From contig CBFDCR010000017.1 in the NCBI GenBank assembly GCA_965603365.1, positions 1 through 64,000 on the forward strand: a DNA stretch of 64,000 nucleotides, read 5' to 3'. The stretch comes from JAHELQ01 sp965603365 (lineage in GTDB: Bacteria > Acidobacteriota > Aminicenantia > UBA2199). The first letter of the stretch is position 1. Every line of letters starts with the position of its first letter. This document shows positions 46,159 through 54,462 of the stretch, one piece after another. Position numbers and translations under genes: made by a program. Under the pieces are notes generated by a model. It saw only the letters and a program-made list of their open reading frames with translations, was not told where the DNA came from and made no database searches.

Positions 46159-48858
46159 TTATAATAATTTATATTTAAAGGGATTTAGCATATCTCCATC
46201 CGTCATGAGGCGATTCATGGATGTCAGGCGTTTTTTTCCCTTTGTTTGTTTTAAAAATTCCCGAAACCGTTTGTCGGAGCGCAGGTTAAACAAACCGGGA
46301 TTATGCTCGATCTCCGCCAGTGAGTATCCATTTTCTATTGCCGCCTTAATCCAATGGAGTGCCAGATCTCGTTTTCCTATTTGTTCATAGGTGTCGGCGA
46401 TCCTGAACATAACGGCCGGAATAAGGTTATGAAGGCTCTCCAGCCTCTCTAATACGGCCAGTGTTTGGGAAAGATTCGAAAGCCTTCCGTAATAGGAGGC
46501 CAGGAACGACAGTATCTCCGGGTCATCCGGTTTTCCCTGAAGCTCTTTCTTCGCCAGGTCAATGGCCCGCTGATAATGGGGCAGCGCTTTATCCCTCTCA
46601 CCCGGCGTCCAATAATAAGACTCGGCCATGTTCCCCCATACCTGATAATCGATATCTTTCTTGTCCAGTGCCTTTCGATACATCCTGGCGGCATCCCGGT
46701 AGAGGCCTTCATAAAAATAAATGGTCCCCAGGTTCGAATACGTTTCATAAGTCGGCATAATTGACAACAATTGTTCAAACATCTGCCGGGCATCTTGCCA
46801 CCGCCTCAAGCTAAAATAGAGAGTGCCCAGATTGCTTAACCCCCCGATATAATGGGGGTTTAACTTCACCGTCTTTTGAAATGCCCGGAGGGCTTCTTCC
46901 AACCGACTCTGCCGATAATAAAATGCCCCCAGGTAGTTTTGAACAATGTAATCTCTCGATCGCAGTTGGGTGATCTTTCGATATATCTTTTCCGCCTCTT
47001 TAAAATTACCCTGGGCCTCGTAAACTCTGGCGATACACCTATATACCTCAACATTGGCTGGTTCAACCTCCAGGGCCCTGCCCAATACCCTGAGGGCATC
47101 GTTGTGTTGCCCTTGAAGACGGAAAATTTTACCCAGAGTGACAGATGAGCATACCAGACGGCTGTCCGCCGACTCCATTGCCTGGTTGCAGTACGTCTTT
47201 GCCTTCTCGGCCCAGTGTACATCTTTGGTAGCCTGATATTTCCGCAAGCAGCCCTCAGCCAACCCGGCATGAGCCAGGGCATAGTCCGAATCGATTTTGA
47301 TGGCCCGTTTAAACAAATCGATGGCCCTATCGATATTCTCTAATTTACCGGGAACCAATAAGTGGCCCCGCCCCTTTAAATAAAAGTCGTAAGCACCTGA
47401 CCGATTGGTCCTGCCGACTTTTAAGGTTTCACGCATCCGGGGATTCAGCTCAACCTCCAGCATCCGGGCAACTTCAAGGACAATGTCTTCCTGGAAATCG
47501 ACCAGTTCGGATATTTGCTTCCTGATGACACAGGAGTCCAGCGGCCGAAGTTTGCGGGCATCGACGAGGTTTAATGTTAGATAAATAAAATCGTTCTCCC
47601 GCCGAACAGTACCGCCGATCGCCAGGTTTACCCCAAAAAATTTCCGGGCGTCCCTGGAGCTATCAATGCCCCTCCTATATATATTTTTGCTGAGGATAAC
47701 TATCATATTCCTGTTAAATTGTTCAAAGCATTTGAGCTTTCGCGCCAGACTCTCCACCAATCCGTCGCACAATTTCTGATCAACGGCTGCCCCCTCTGCC
47801 TTGAAGGGAAGTACAGCCAGACTTTTTTCGAGGGGAATAATTTCAAAGCCCAGCCACCTTTTCACCTTCAACATCTGTGAAGGGAACAAAAAAATAAAGA
47901 TCAGTACCAGGCTGAAGGCCAAAACCGGCACAGCGACCCTGAGGGGAAATTTGCGAAAAAAATTGCCGATAAAAGAGAGGTGCAGGCCAAAACCGACCCT
48001 CTCCACCGGCAAATCGTCCTTAAGCCGCATCAGGTCTGCAATCAGATCGGAAATATCCTGATAGCGTTTCCGGGGATCTTTTTGCAGGCAGCGGTTCACG
48101 ATTCTGTCAAATTCCTGGGGGATCGTTGAATTTAACTTTGACACAGGCGCCGGTTCTCTATGCATGATGGAGTAAATGGCCTCCATGGTCGAATTACCCT
48201 GGAAAGGCAGTTGCCCGGTGGTCATCACGTACATGACCACCCCCAGAGCCCAGATATCGACCCGCTGATCGACCGCTCCTCCCCTTAACTGTTCGGGTGC
48301 CATATAGTATGCCGTTCCCATGGCCATGGAATCTTCGGTCAACTCCCCCCCACCCTTCAACCTGGCCAGGCCGAAATCCCATATCTTTACCATGCCGTCC
48401 CGACCGATCAGGATATTGTCCAGTTTGATATCCCGATGCACGATGCCTGCCTTATGGGCTCTAGCCAGGCCTTTGCCGACTTCCAGAATGATTGAAATGA
48501 CATCGCTTAATTGCAATACCGACAGGGGTACCGTCTCGCCTTCCCGGTCTGGTTCTTTCCCCTCTAATCTATCCCCCAGGGTCTCTCCCTCTATATATTC
48601 CATCACAATGTAAATCAACTCTTCCAACTCATCGATCTCGTGAATGGTGACAATATTGGGATGATTGAACACCGCCGCTGCCCGGGCTTCCCTCTTAAAT
48701 CGTTCTCTCGCCTCCTTATTCTCTAAAAGTTTTTTAGGGAGAAATTTGAGAGCCACCTTTCTGCCCAGCTTCATATCTACAGCCAGATAAACTTCACCCA
48801 TCCCCCCTTCGCCGATTTTTTCTAAAATCCTGTAATGCGATATTTGTTTACCTATCAT
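46159..48858 (-). CDS. Ser/Thr protein kinase with TolB-like and TPR outer domains
   Basis: 899 residues. The kinase domain (residues ~8-280) has IGEGGMGEVYLA, VALKFLPKKL, GIVHRDIKLDNILI, IWDFGLARL and GTAYYMAPEQLRGG. A membrane helix follows (VAVPVLAFSLVLIFIFLF, ~312-330). Next comes a domain beginning SLAVLPFKAEGAAVDQKLCD, the 'AVLPF' motif of FlgO/TolB-N-like regions in kinases and cyclases. The last ~420 residues are TPRs (DYALAHAGLAEGCLRKYQAT, IVQNYLGAFYYRQSRLEEAL, QVWGNMAESYYWTPGERDKA). It probably senses an outer or envelope partner with the TPRs and signals inward. Confidence 0.93.
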   Translation of the reverse strand: MIGKQISHYRILEKIGEGGMGEVYLAVDMKLGRKVALKFLPKKLLENKEARERFKREARAAAVFNHPNIVTIHEIDELEELIYIVMEYIEGETLGDRLEGKEPDREGETVPLSVLQLSDVISIILEVGKGLARAHKAGIVHRDIKLDNILIGRDGMVKIWDFGLARLKGGGELTEDSMAMGTAYYMAPEQLRGGAVDQRVDIWALGVVMYVMTTGQLPFQGNSTMEAIYSIMHREPAPVSKLNSTIPQEFDRIVNRCLQKDPRKRYQDISDLIADLMRLKDDLPVERVGFGLHLSFIGNFFRKFPLRVAVPVLAFSLVLIFIFLFPSQMLKVKRWLGFEIIPLEKSLAVLPFKAEGAAVDQKLCDGLVESLARKLKCFEQFNRNMIVILSKNIYRRGIDSSRDARKFFGVNLAIGGTVRRENDFIYLTLNLVDARKLRPLDSCVIRKQISELVDFQEDIVLEVARMLEVELNPRMRETLKVGRTNRSGAYDFYLKGRGHLLVPGKLENIDRAIDLFKRAIKIDSDYALAHAGLAEGCLRKYQATKDVHWAEKAKTYCNQAMESADSRLVCSSVTLGKIFRLQGQHNDALRVLGRALEVEPANVEVYRCIARVYEAQGNFKEAEKIYRKITQLRSRDYIVQNYLGAFYYRQSRLEEALRAFQKTVKLNPHYIGGLSNLGTLYFSLRRWQDARQMFEQLLSIMPTYETYSNLGTIYFYEGLYRDAARMYRKALDKKDIDYQVWGNMAESYYWTPGERDKALPHYQRAIDLAKKELQGKPDDPEILSFLASYYGRLSNLSQTLAVLERLESLHNLIPAVMFRIADTYEQIGKRDLALHWIKAAIENGYSLAEIEHNPGLFNLRSDKRFREFLKQTKGKKRLTSMNRLMTDGDMLNPFKYKLL

Positions 48859-49072
48859 TGGCTGCGCCCTGTATATCTAATCTTCGCCTTAGAATATCTA
48901 TGGGAACTCTTTTCAATCACTCATGTATTTTATAAGAATTATGATGCCATTTCAACTGATACACCTATTTTTTACAATTTTTTGGTGGTTATTTAAAATA
49001 GGTCCACCTTTGTGTTTTTATCAAAAAAATGTTAAAATGCAGCTTCAATTATCGAACTAAGGAGAATTCAGT

Positions 49073-50140
49073 ATGACCAAGAAAATTTTGTTTATTTCCT
49101 TTATTCTGGTATTCGCCATGCAGGGACTGCTGCTGACGTCAGCCGATCAAAACAGCGACCAAAAGGCTCCCTCCAAAGCCTTAAAGCTCATAAAAAAAGC
49201 CCAAAAGGCCATCAAAGACCAGGATTTTGAAAAGGCCCTCAAACTTTATAACGAGGCTGTTGAAGTGGCCCCCGAATATGCCCCGTCCCATATGGGCATT
49301 GCCCAGATCTTGAGGGCCCAGCAGAAATTTCAAGAGGCCGTACCCCATCTGGAAAAGGCGCTGGGCCTGAAACCCGACTATGGACAGGCCAGTGAACTGC
49401 TGGCCAAGATTTACCTGAACCTGGGACAACAGGAGAGCCGGAAACAGAGTTTCAAAACCGCCGCCGAGTATTATGAGAAAACGTTAACAGTCCCGGGAAT
49501 CGATCAACTGGCTCGGCTCAAGGCGGAGACCCATTACATCCTGGGAATCACCTATGTCAACTTAAGAAATTTCCAGAAATCCATCGATAATCTTCTGAAA
49601 TTCATGGAGTACCCCGAAGCCCGGACGCAGTTAAAGAACGAATATACCATCAGCAATTGGCTGCTGGGTATCAATTTTGCCCAGACCAACAAACTGGAAG
49701 AGTCAAATAAATACCTTCGGGACTATTTAGAACTGGCTAAAGACCCGGCTTTCACCGCCAACACCCAACAGTTGGCCGCGGCCAATTTTATGCTGGGATC
49801 CAACAACTTCGAGATAATCGAAGCAAAAATCAAAAAGATACTGGACGATGAAGCCATAAAAGATGTAGCCGCCAAAAAGGAAAAGATCATGAAGCTGGCG
49901 GAAGGCCAGAAGGATGACATTCAACCCTATCTGGAGAAGGCGATTGAACTGAATCCCACCCTCGAAGATGCCCACAAATACCTGGGCAACTACTACATTC
50001 GGCTGCAGGAAAAGGAAAAGGCATTAAAAGCCTTTGAAAAAATTATGGCAGACTTCCCCAATTCATCTTATATGTCAGAATATAAACAGCTCATTGAAGA
50101 CATAAAAAAATCTATGGAAATCGATAAAAAAAATAAGTAA
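49073..50140 (+). CDS. exported TPR protein
   Basis: 355 residues. The ATG follows AAGGAG, and a signal peptide follows (ILFISFILVFAMQGLLLTSA). At least six TPR units are seen, for example AIKDQDFEKALKLYNEAVEV, APSHMGIAQILRAQQKFQEA and LEDAHKYLGNYYIRLQEKEK. It is probably a periplasmic protein-protein interaction scaffold. A weak promoter (TTGTGT, 16 bp, TTAAAA) lies upstream, and a hairpin follows the stop. Confidence 0.85.
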   Translation: MTKKILFISFILVFAMQGLLLTSADQNSDQKAPSKALKLIKKAQKAIKDQDFEKALKLYNEAVEVAPEYAPSHMGIAQILRAQQKFQEAVPHLEKALGLKPDYGQASELLAKIYLNLGQQESRKQSFKTAAEYYEKTLTVPGIDQLARLKAETHYILGITYVNLRNFQKSIDNLLKFMEYPEARTQLKNEYTISNWLLGINFAQTNKLEESNKYLRDYLELAKDPAFTANTQQLAAANFMLGSNNFEIIEAKIKKILDDEAIKDVAAKKEKIMKLAEGQKDDIQPYLEKAIELNPTLEDAHKYLGNYYIRLQEKEKALKAFEKIMADFPNSSYMSEYKQLIEDIKKSMEIDKKNK

Positions 50141-50146
50141 TCGATG

Positions 50147-50171
50147 GGGCGTGAGACGTGACATCACGCCC
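50147..50171 (+). terminator. hairpin after the TPR gene
   Basis: Perfect 8-bp stem GGGCGTGA (50147-50154) / TCACGCCC (50164-50171) with a 9-base loop, starting 7 bases after the stop codon. No T-tract follows, so it may be a weak or factor-assisted terminator. Confidence 0.5.
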
Positions 50172-50242
50172 TCGCCTCCATCACCTCATCCAGAGAATTT
50201 TTTGATTTTTGAGATTTTTCTGATTTTCATCTATTTAAGTAT

Positions 50243-50599
50243 ATGAAACGATATATATCGTTGACTATGGTTGCCATAGTTTTGAGCACAGCAATGATGG
50301 CAGCAAAATCCCTCAGACTGATCTACCCCAATGGCGGTGAAACGCTGCACTTGTATTCTACCGTCACCATCAAATGGTCATCCACCGATATAAGCGGTAA
50401 GATTGTGATTGTACTCTACCAAAAGGGAATTAAATACCTGACTGTTTCCAGCGGTACGGAAAATACCGGAATATTTAGCTGGAGAATCCCCGGAAACATC
50501 CCCCCCGGCGACCGCTACCGCTTACGGATACGCGCCGCCCAGGACCTATCGATCAACGACTTCTCCGATCGAGACTTTAAAATCACCAACAACCAGTAG
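50243..50599 (+). CDS. exported Kre9/KNH-like Ig-fold domain protein
   Basis: 118 residues with a signal peptide (YISLTMVAIVLSTAMMAAKS) and one beta domain. The domain pattern is LIYPNGGETLHLYSTVTIKW, ISGKIVIVLYQKGIKYLTVS, TGIFSWRIPGNIPPGDRYRL and RIRAAQDLSINDFSD. It matches the Ser-Thr-rich anchored membrane (Kre9/Knh1-like) family, in which W and GxFxWxIP are hallmarks. It may bind polysaccharide or act as a surface module. Its role in bacteria is unknown. Confidence 0.8.
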   Translation: MKRYISLTMVAIVLSTAMMAAKSLRLIYPNGGETLHLYSTVTIKWSSTDISGKIVIVLYQKGIKYLTVSSGTENTGIFSWRIPGNIPPGDRYRLRIRAAQDLSINDFSDRDFKITNNQ

Positions 50600-50617
50600 A
50601 CCATAACGGGAGTTCCC

Positions 50618-51273
50618 CTAAGACGAAAAATTGGAGACAGTCGCAAAGTGCATCCCGGCGCTTGACAAATGGGGTGGGTTTTTTATGATGGAAGGTACTC
50701 TCCAGGAAAGCATGGTGACATTGAAATGAGTGCATATGACCTGATAAGTCTGACAGAACTGATCGATCTCTTTGAGTTCAACATCAAGCAGTACAAGGGC
50801 AGGCATTACGGCGAGGCCAAGACACGGGTCGACTTTATCGACAAATTTTTCAAAGTATTCGGTTCCACCGGGAACAGATGGCATCATAAAATACATCTTG
50901 CCTGCCTTGAAATCCCAAATATCGTCGGTGTATAAAAAGGTTTTAGGCCCTTAAAAATAGAATTGTCAATTAATTTAAATTTTACTCCCGTTACCTCTCG
51001 TAGATAGATTTCATCGTCCAGGTCTCTTTTGGGTACCACACCAATCACTTCAAATTGAGCCGGTAATCCATTTAACACATCGATGATCTTTAAACAGTCA
51101 ACACAATTATTCCTATTGAAGAATAAATAAAGATATAAAGGGACTTCCACTCTTTGTTTTGCCTCTTTCACTAAAGGGAAATGGAGGTCCTGATCGATTG
51201 CCTTGGCCTTGAATAAAAGAGTGCCCAGTACCAGGATAACGACCAATAGTAAGCCAATGACGTAATTTTTCAC
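50618..51273 (-). pseudogene. thioredoxin-like exported protein, frameshifted near its end
   Basis: The 5' part (50884-51273) has a signal-anchor (VIGLLLVVILVLGTLLFKAK), a redox motif FNRNNCVDCLKIIDVLN (CxxC) and the cis-Pro block FYTPTIFGISRQ, then shifts into ARCIL and stops. A +/-1 change at about 50890 restores GISRQ..MYFMMPSVPGGTEYFEKFVDK, the expected last strand and helix of a thioredoxin fold, so the frame was lost there. The restored frame then runs on into unrelated sequence to 50618. The start overlaps the stop of the propeller gene (51270-51273, ATGA), showing that the two were a translationally coupled pair. Confidence 0.75.
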
Positions 51274-52340
51274 TTCAATACCCGGTATTTCAGCACTTCA
51301 TAAACGGATTCTTCATCCTCACCGACTCTTTCCGCCAGATTATATAGAGTCCCTATATCTTTACGGAAATAAAACAAAGGGGAGAGATCTTCATTGGGCA
51401 TCGTCTCTTTGATATACCGCCCATCCGGTCTATAAAACTGAACCATATATTTTTTTGATCCCGTTTCAAAGGTTTGATAGATGAGCCCAATATAATCGGC
51501 ACCTGAAAATATTTCGACAACATATGACAGCTTATCCCGCTCTTCTTTTATGCCTCTTCGATCTCTCTCTTTGTAGGCTTCCCGTAGTTCCTTCGTCACT
51601 TTGGGTTTATGGTATCCAGATGACTTGTGGCCGAAGACATTCATTTTGCGTGTTTTTACGTCTATCCTGACGACTCTTAAATCTCCCTCCCACACAAAAT
51701 AGGCATCATTACCATGAAGCGTACAATATGCCTTCATCCCTATCGGTGCATTATTGGCCAAAAATCCGCTTTTGTAACTCGAAAATGTCGCATAACCATA
51801 TTTCATCTCCGCAGGGATAAGATGCCGGATCTGGCCATTATCCGTATTATAGGTATATAAATCGTACTGCCGGCCATCGCTGCCGTCAGTCACATTTCCA
51901 CAAACATATATTAGGTTTTTATCGATATACAGATCGAATCCCAGGCCCACACAAAAGAAATCTTTTATTGGCTTCGCCCCGGCATTCTTATTTATACGGT
52001 AGATAAACATCTTCCTCCGGCCATAGTCCATTACCGCAAAATCAGGCTGTTGATAGTCGCAATAGTTGGGCTTGATCAACTCCCCAGGCCCATGCCCTTT
52101 CCGGCCTACAATATTGGCAACCTTCCCATTTGGATCATAAATTTTTATGTGACCCGCCTTATAATCCGGTAAGATAAAAAAATCGTGCTCGGTGACACAG
52201 AAGGCATACACATTTTGAATAAAGACCTTTTCTTGAGACAGAGTTATTTTTTTCTCAAGACGAACATCGAGTCCGAACAAAATCGCACCCACACTCAAAA
52301 AAACAGACAAAAATATCCCTCTCGCTTTAGCCATTTTCAT
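51270..52340 (-). CDS. exported 6-bladed beta-propeller protein
   Basis: 356 residues with a signal peptide (GIFLSVFLSVGAILFGLDVR). The NHL/BF3454-like propeller pattern is seen in FILPDYKAGHIKIYDPNGKV, VGRKGHGPGELIKPNYCDYQ (the classic GHGPGE motif), DFAVMDYGRRKMFIYRINKN and MVQFYRPDGRYIKETM. Such propellers bind ligands or partners outside the cytoplasm, and in related lineages they are commonly paired with thioredoxin-like genes, as here. The partner gene is damaged. Confidence 0.82.
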   Translation of the reverse strand: MKMAKARGIFLSVFLSVGAILFGLDVRLEKKITLSQEKVFIQNVYAFCVTEHDFFILPDYKAGHIKIYDPNGKVANIVGRKGHGPGELIKPNYCDYQQPDFAVMDYGRRKMFIYRINKNAGAKPIKDFFCVGLGFDLYIDKNLIYVCGNVTDGSDGRQYDLYTYNTDNGQIRHLIPAEMKYGYATFSSYKSGFLANNAPIGMKAYCTLHGNDAYFVWEGDLRVVRIDVKTRKMNVFGHKSSGYHKPKVTKELREAYKERDRRGIKEERDKLSYVVEIFSGADYIGLIYQTFETGSKKYMVQFYRPDGRYIKETMPNEDLSPLFYFRKDIGTLYNLAERVGEDEESVYEVLKYRVLK

Positions 52341-52376
52341 AGCCCCTTTAGATATCGCTGAATTATTAATAATCCT

Positions 52377-52415
52377 CTATAATACAATCGGAAACTTAGC
52401 GACCCTCTTAAACAT
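52377..52415 (-). CDS. 12-codon leader reading frame (hypothetical)
   Basis: MFKRVAKFPIVL then a stop, preceded by AAAGGAGG at a suitable distance and ending 36 bp before the propeller gene. It may be an attenuator-like leader or the remnant of a small peptide gene. The ribosome site is the only support. Confidence 0.3.
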   Translation of the reverse strand: MFKRVAKFPIVL

Positions 52416-52514
52416 AATGCCTCCTTTTCTTTATTGTCTATCTACTCCCTAACAATTAGACCTAATGCTAACAAAAGTAATATTGATTGTCAAGCACGAT
52501 AAATCAGAAAAGGG

Positions 52515-52730
52515 GGAATTTCACCTGCCGAGTAAATGTTATCCATCGGCGAGTAAATTTCACTCGTTCACTGCCAAAAATACCCCGGCATTTGCCCCCT
52601 CGACCTCAACATTTCACCCCGTGAGCTCAACCATTCACCTGGTGACCTGAAAGTTTGAGATCACGACCTGAATATTTCAGTTCTCAATATGAACTGTTCA
52701 GATATTGAATATGAATAGTTGAGCTTTGTT
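52515..52730. repeat. degenerate ~21-bp tandem array
   Basis: Successive units ending in GAGTAAA, GAGTAAA, GCCAAA, then CTCAAC, CTCAAC, CTGAAA, CTGAAT, ATGAAC and ATGAAT fall 21 bp apart, with one 11-bp half step near 52604-52614. The AAATACCCCGGCATTTGCCCC part resembles the 35-bp repeats at 2382 and 3760. Confidence 0.75.
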
Positions 52731-53041
52731 GTTGTTGGCTGCCGTTTAAAAGGGTTGGGAACGATTTTTTAGCGGAGGGGTTTCTAAGTGGCTTTTCGGC
52801 TGAGGTACCGATGATTTCTCCTTCGTCATTGAATGCCGTTACCCGATAGGTATACGTTCATCCAGCCTTTTTAATCTTGAAGATTACACAACGAGTTCAT
52901 TTTACTCGACGACGAGTTAGATTATCTAAAGTTTTTCGATCTCCTCTTTGGGCAGGCCTGTATAGTTTGAAATCCTGTCTATGGACGAAAATTGGGAACA
53001 GGCAGGTGGGGATTTTTTTTTAGAGGAGTTTGGGGGGTTCC

Positions 53042-53070
53042 TTGACAAAAGGGAGTAAAATATTTATTAT
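53042..53070 (+). promoter_or_regulatory. strong sigma-70 type promoter of the tungstoenzyme operon
   Basis: Perfect TTGACA (53042-53047), a 17-bp spacer and TATTAT (53065-53070), 74 bp before the first ATG. That ATG has TGGAGGT as ribosome site. Confidence 0.8.
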
Positions 53071-53143
53071 GTAGGCTGAAATTCTTGGTACTATTGATTG
53101 GTCAAATGGTTGTCAAATCTAAAAATACTCTGGAGGTATGTGA

Positions 53144-54436
53144 ATGCCAGAAGACAGAATTGCGCAGATGAAAGCAGCCCATGAGGTGCTGTGTGAATTT
53201 CCCTTTAAAGTCAAAGAACTGGAGAAAGGGTATGCGGACCGGACACTCCGGATCGACCTAACGACAGGCGAGATCAAGACGCTGCCGGTCAGCCAGCAGA
53301 TGAAGGATCTGTGGATCGGCGGCAAGGGATTTGACCTGTGGCTGATGTTCCAGGAGATCAACAAAGAGAGCGACTGGGACAGCCCGGAAAATCCCATCTG
53401 TTTCTCCTCCGGCCCCCTGGGGGGCACCACCTCCTTCCCCGGTTCCGGCAAGACCCTGGTAACCACCATCTCTCCCCTGACCCACTCCATCATAGACTGC
53501 AACGTGGGCGGCTATTTCGGCCCTTTTCTGAAGTTTGCCGGTTTCGACGCCCTGTGCATCGTGGGCCAGTCCAGAGAGGAGACCATCATCTTCATCGATG
53601 CGGTCAATGAAAAGATCACCCTGGAGAAGGCACCGCTGGAGAGCCTGGATGCCCACGTCCTGTCGGAAGAGCTGACGGGGATGTACGCCGACGACGACCT
53701 GGACAAACGCAATATTGCCGTGGTGTCGGCCGGCCGGGCAGCCCAGCATGCCAGGATGGGCGTATTAAATTTCTCTTTCTGGGATTGGCGCCGCCAGGTG
53801 GCCCGCATGAAGCAGGCCGGCCGCGGCGGTGTCGGCACGGTGTTCCGGCACAAGAAGATCAAGGCCCTGGTCGTCAAAAACCGCGACATCACCCCTGCCT
53901 GGCGGGTGGCGGAGAGCAAGGTAGCCAAACTGGTAAGCCCGAAGACCATCTCCACCCATACCTGCCACCTGGATATCGCCGAAATCGACCAGATCATCGA
54001 TAAATGGGATGTGGACCCGGAATACGGGATCGAGATGATGCAGGACATTCAGGACCGGTTCCGCCACATCTCTGTCACCGCCATCGACCGGTTGTGTGAA
54101 CGAACCGGCGTTCCCCGGGCCTACCTGTACCATATCGCCACCTTCAACAAGACTTTCAGCCTGGAGGAGAAGGGCAAGACCGTCATCCAGGTGTGCGTGG
54201 GCATCACCTGTCACATCAAGGGCTCGGCCAGGATTTTAGACTCCTTTGAGCGGGAGTTGGGCATCAAGACCGGCCAGACCACGGCGGACAAGGCATTCAC
54301 CCTCGAAGCGGTGTCCTGTTTGGGGGCCTGCAGCATTGCCCCGGTGGTCAAGATGGGAGAACAGGTCTTCGGCAATGTCCAGGCCAGAGATGTGGCCAGG
54401 CTCCTCAAATTTGTCGAAACCGGGAAAGCAGTGTAA
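53144..54436 (+). CDS. AOR pterin-binding N-domain fused to NuoE-like [2Fe-2S] domain
   Basis: 430 residues. Residues ~30-245 are the N-terminal domain of aldehyde:ferredoxin oxidoreductases (AFOR_N): ADRTLRIDLTTGEIKTLPVS, WIGGKGFDLWLMF, NPICFSSGPLGGTTSFPGSG and AGFDALCIVGQSREE, ending GRGGVGTVFRHKKIKALVVK. This domain wraps the tungsten-bis-pterin. Residues ~268-425 are a NuoE/HndA thioredoxin-like [2Fe-2S] domain with ligands Cys351, Cys356, Cys392 and Cys396 (QVCVGITC, SCLGACSIAP). The other AOR domains (2 and 3) are not here but in the third gene. It is the first gene of a five-gene operon and likely a cytoplasmic complex subunit. Confidence 0.9.
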   Translation: MPEDRIAQMKAAHEVLCEFPFKVKELEKGYADRTLRIDLTTGEIKTLPVSQQMKDLWIGGKGFDLWLMFQEINKESDWDSPENPICFSSGPLGGTTSFPGSGKTLVTTISPLTHSIIDCNVGGYFGPFLKFAGFDALCIVGQSREETIIFIDAVNEKITLEKAPLESLDAHVLSEELTGMYADDDLDKRNIAVVSAGRAAQHARMGVLNFSFWDWRRQVARMKQAGRGGVGTVFRHKKIKALVVKNRDITPAWRVAESKVAKLVSPKTISTHTCHLDIAEIDQIIDKWDVDPEYGIEMMQDIQDRFRHISVTAIDRLCERTGVPRAYLYHIATFNKTFSLEEKGKTVIQVCVGITCHIKGSARILDSFERELGIKTGQTTADKAFTLEAVSCLGACSIAPVVKMGEQVFGNVQARDVARLLKFVETGKAV

Positions 54437-54462
54437 GAATATGAAAATGTGAGGTAAGAGCC

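Larger units (their letters stand above)
52416..53143. other. 728-bp region with repeat array and promoter, no gene
   Basis: Contains a degenerate 21-bp array (52515-52730) and, near its right end, the promoter of the tungstoenzyme operon. Nothing between them reads as a gene; no long frame carries a ribosome site. Confidence 0.6.

Noticed and set aside
50669..50935. Plus-strand 88-codon gene
   Set aside because: The opposite strand carries the restored C-terminus of the thioredoxin-like protein (MYFMMPSVPGGTEYFEKF), which explains the coding look.
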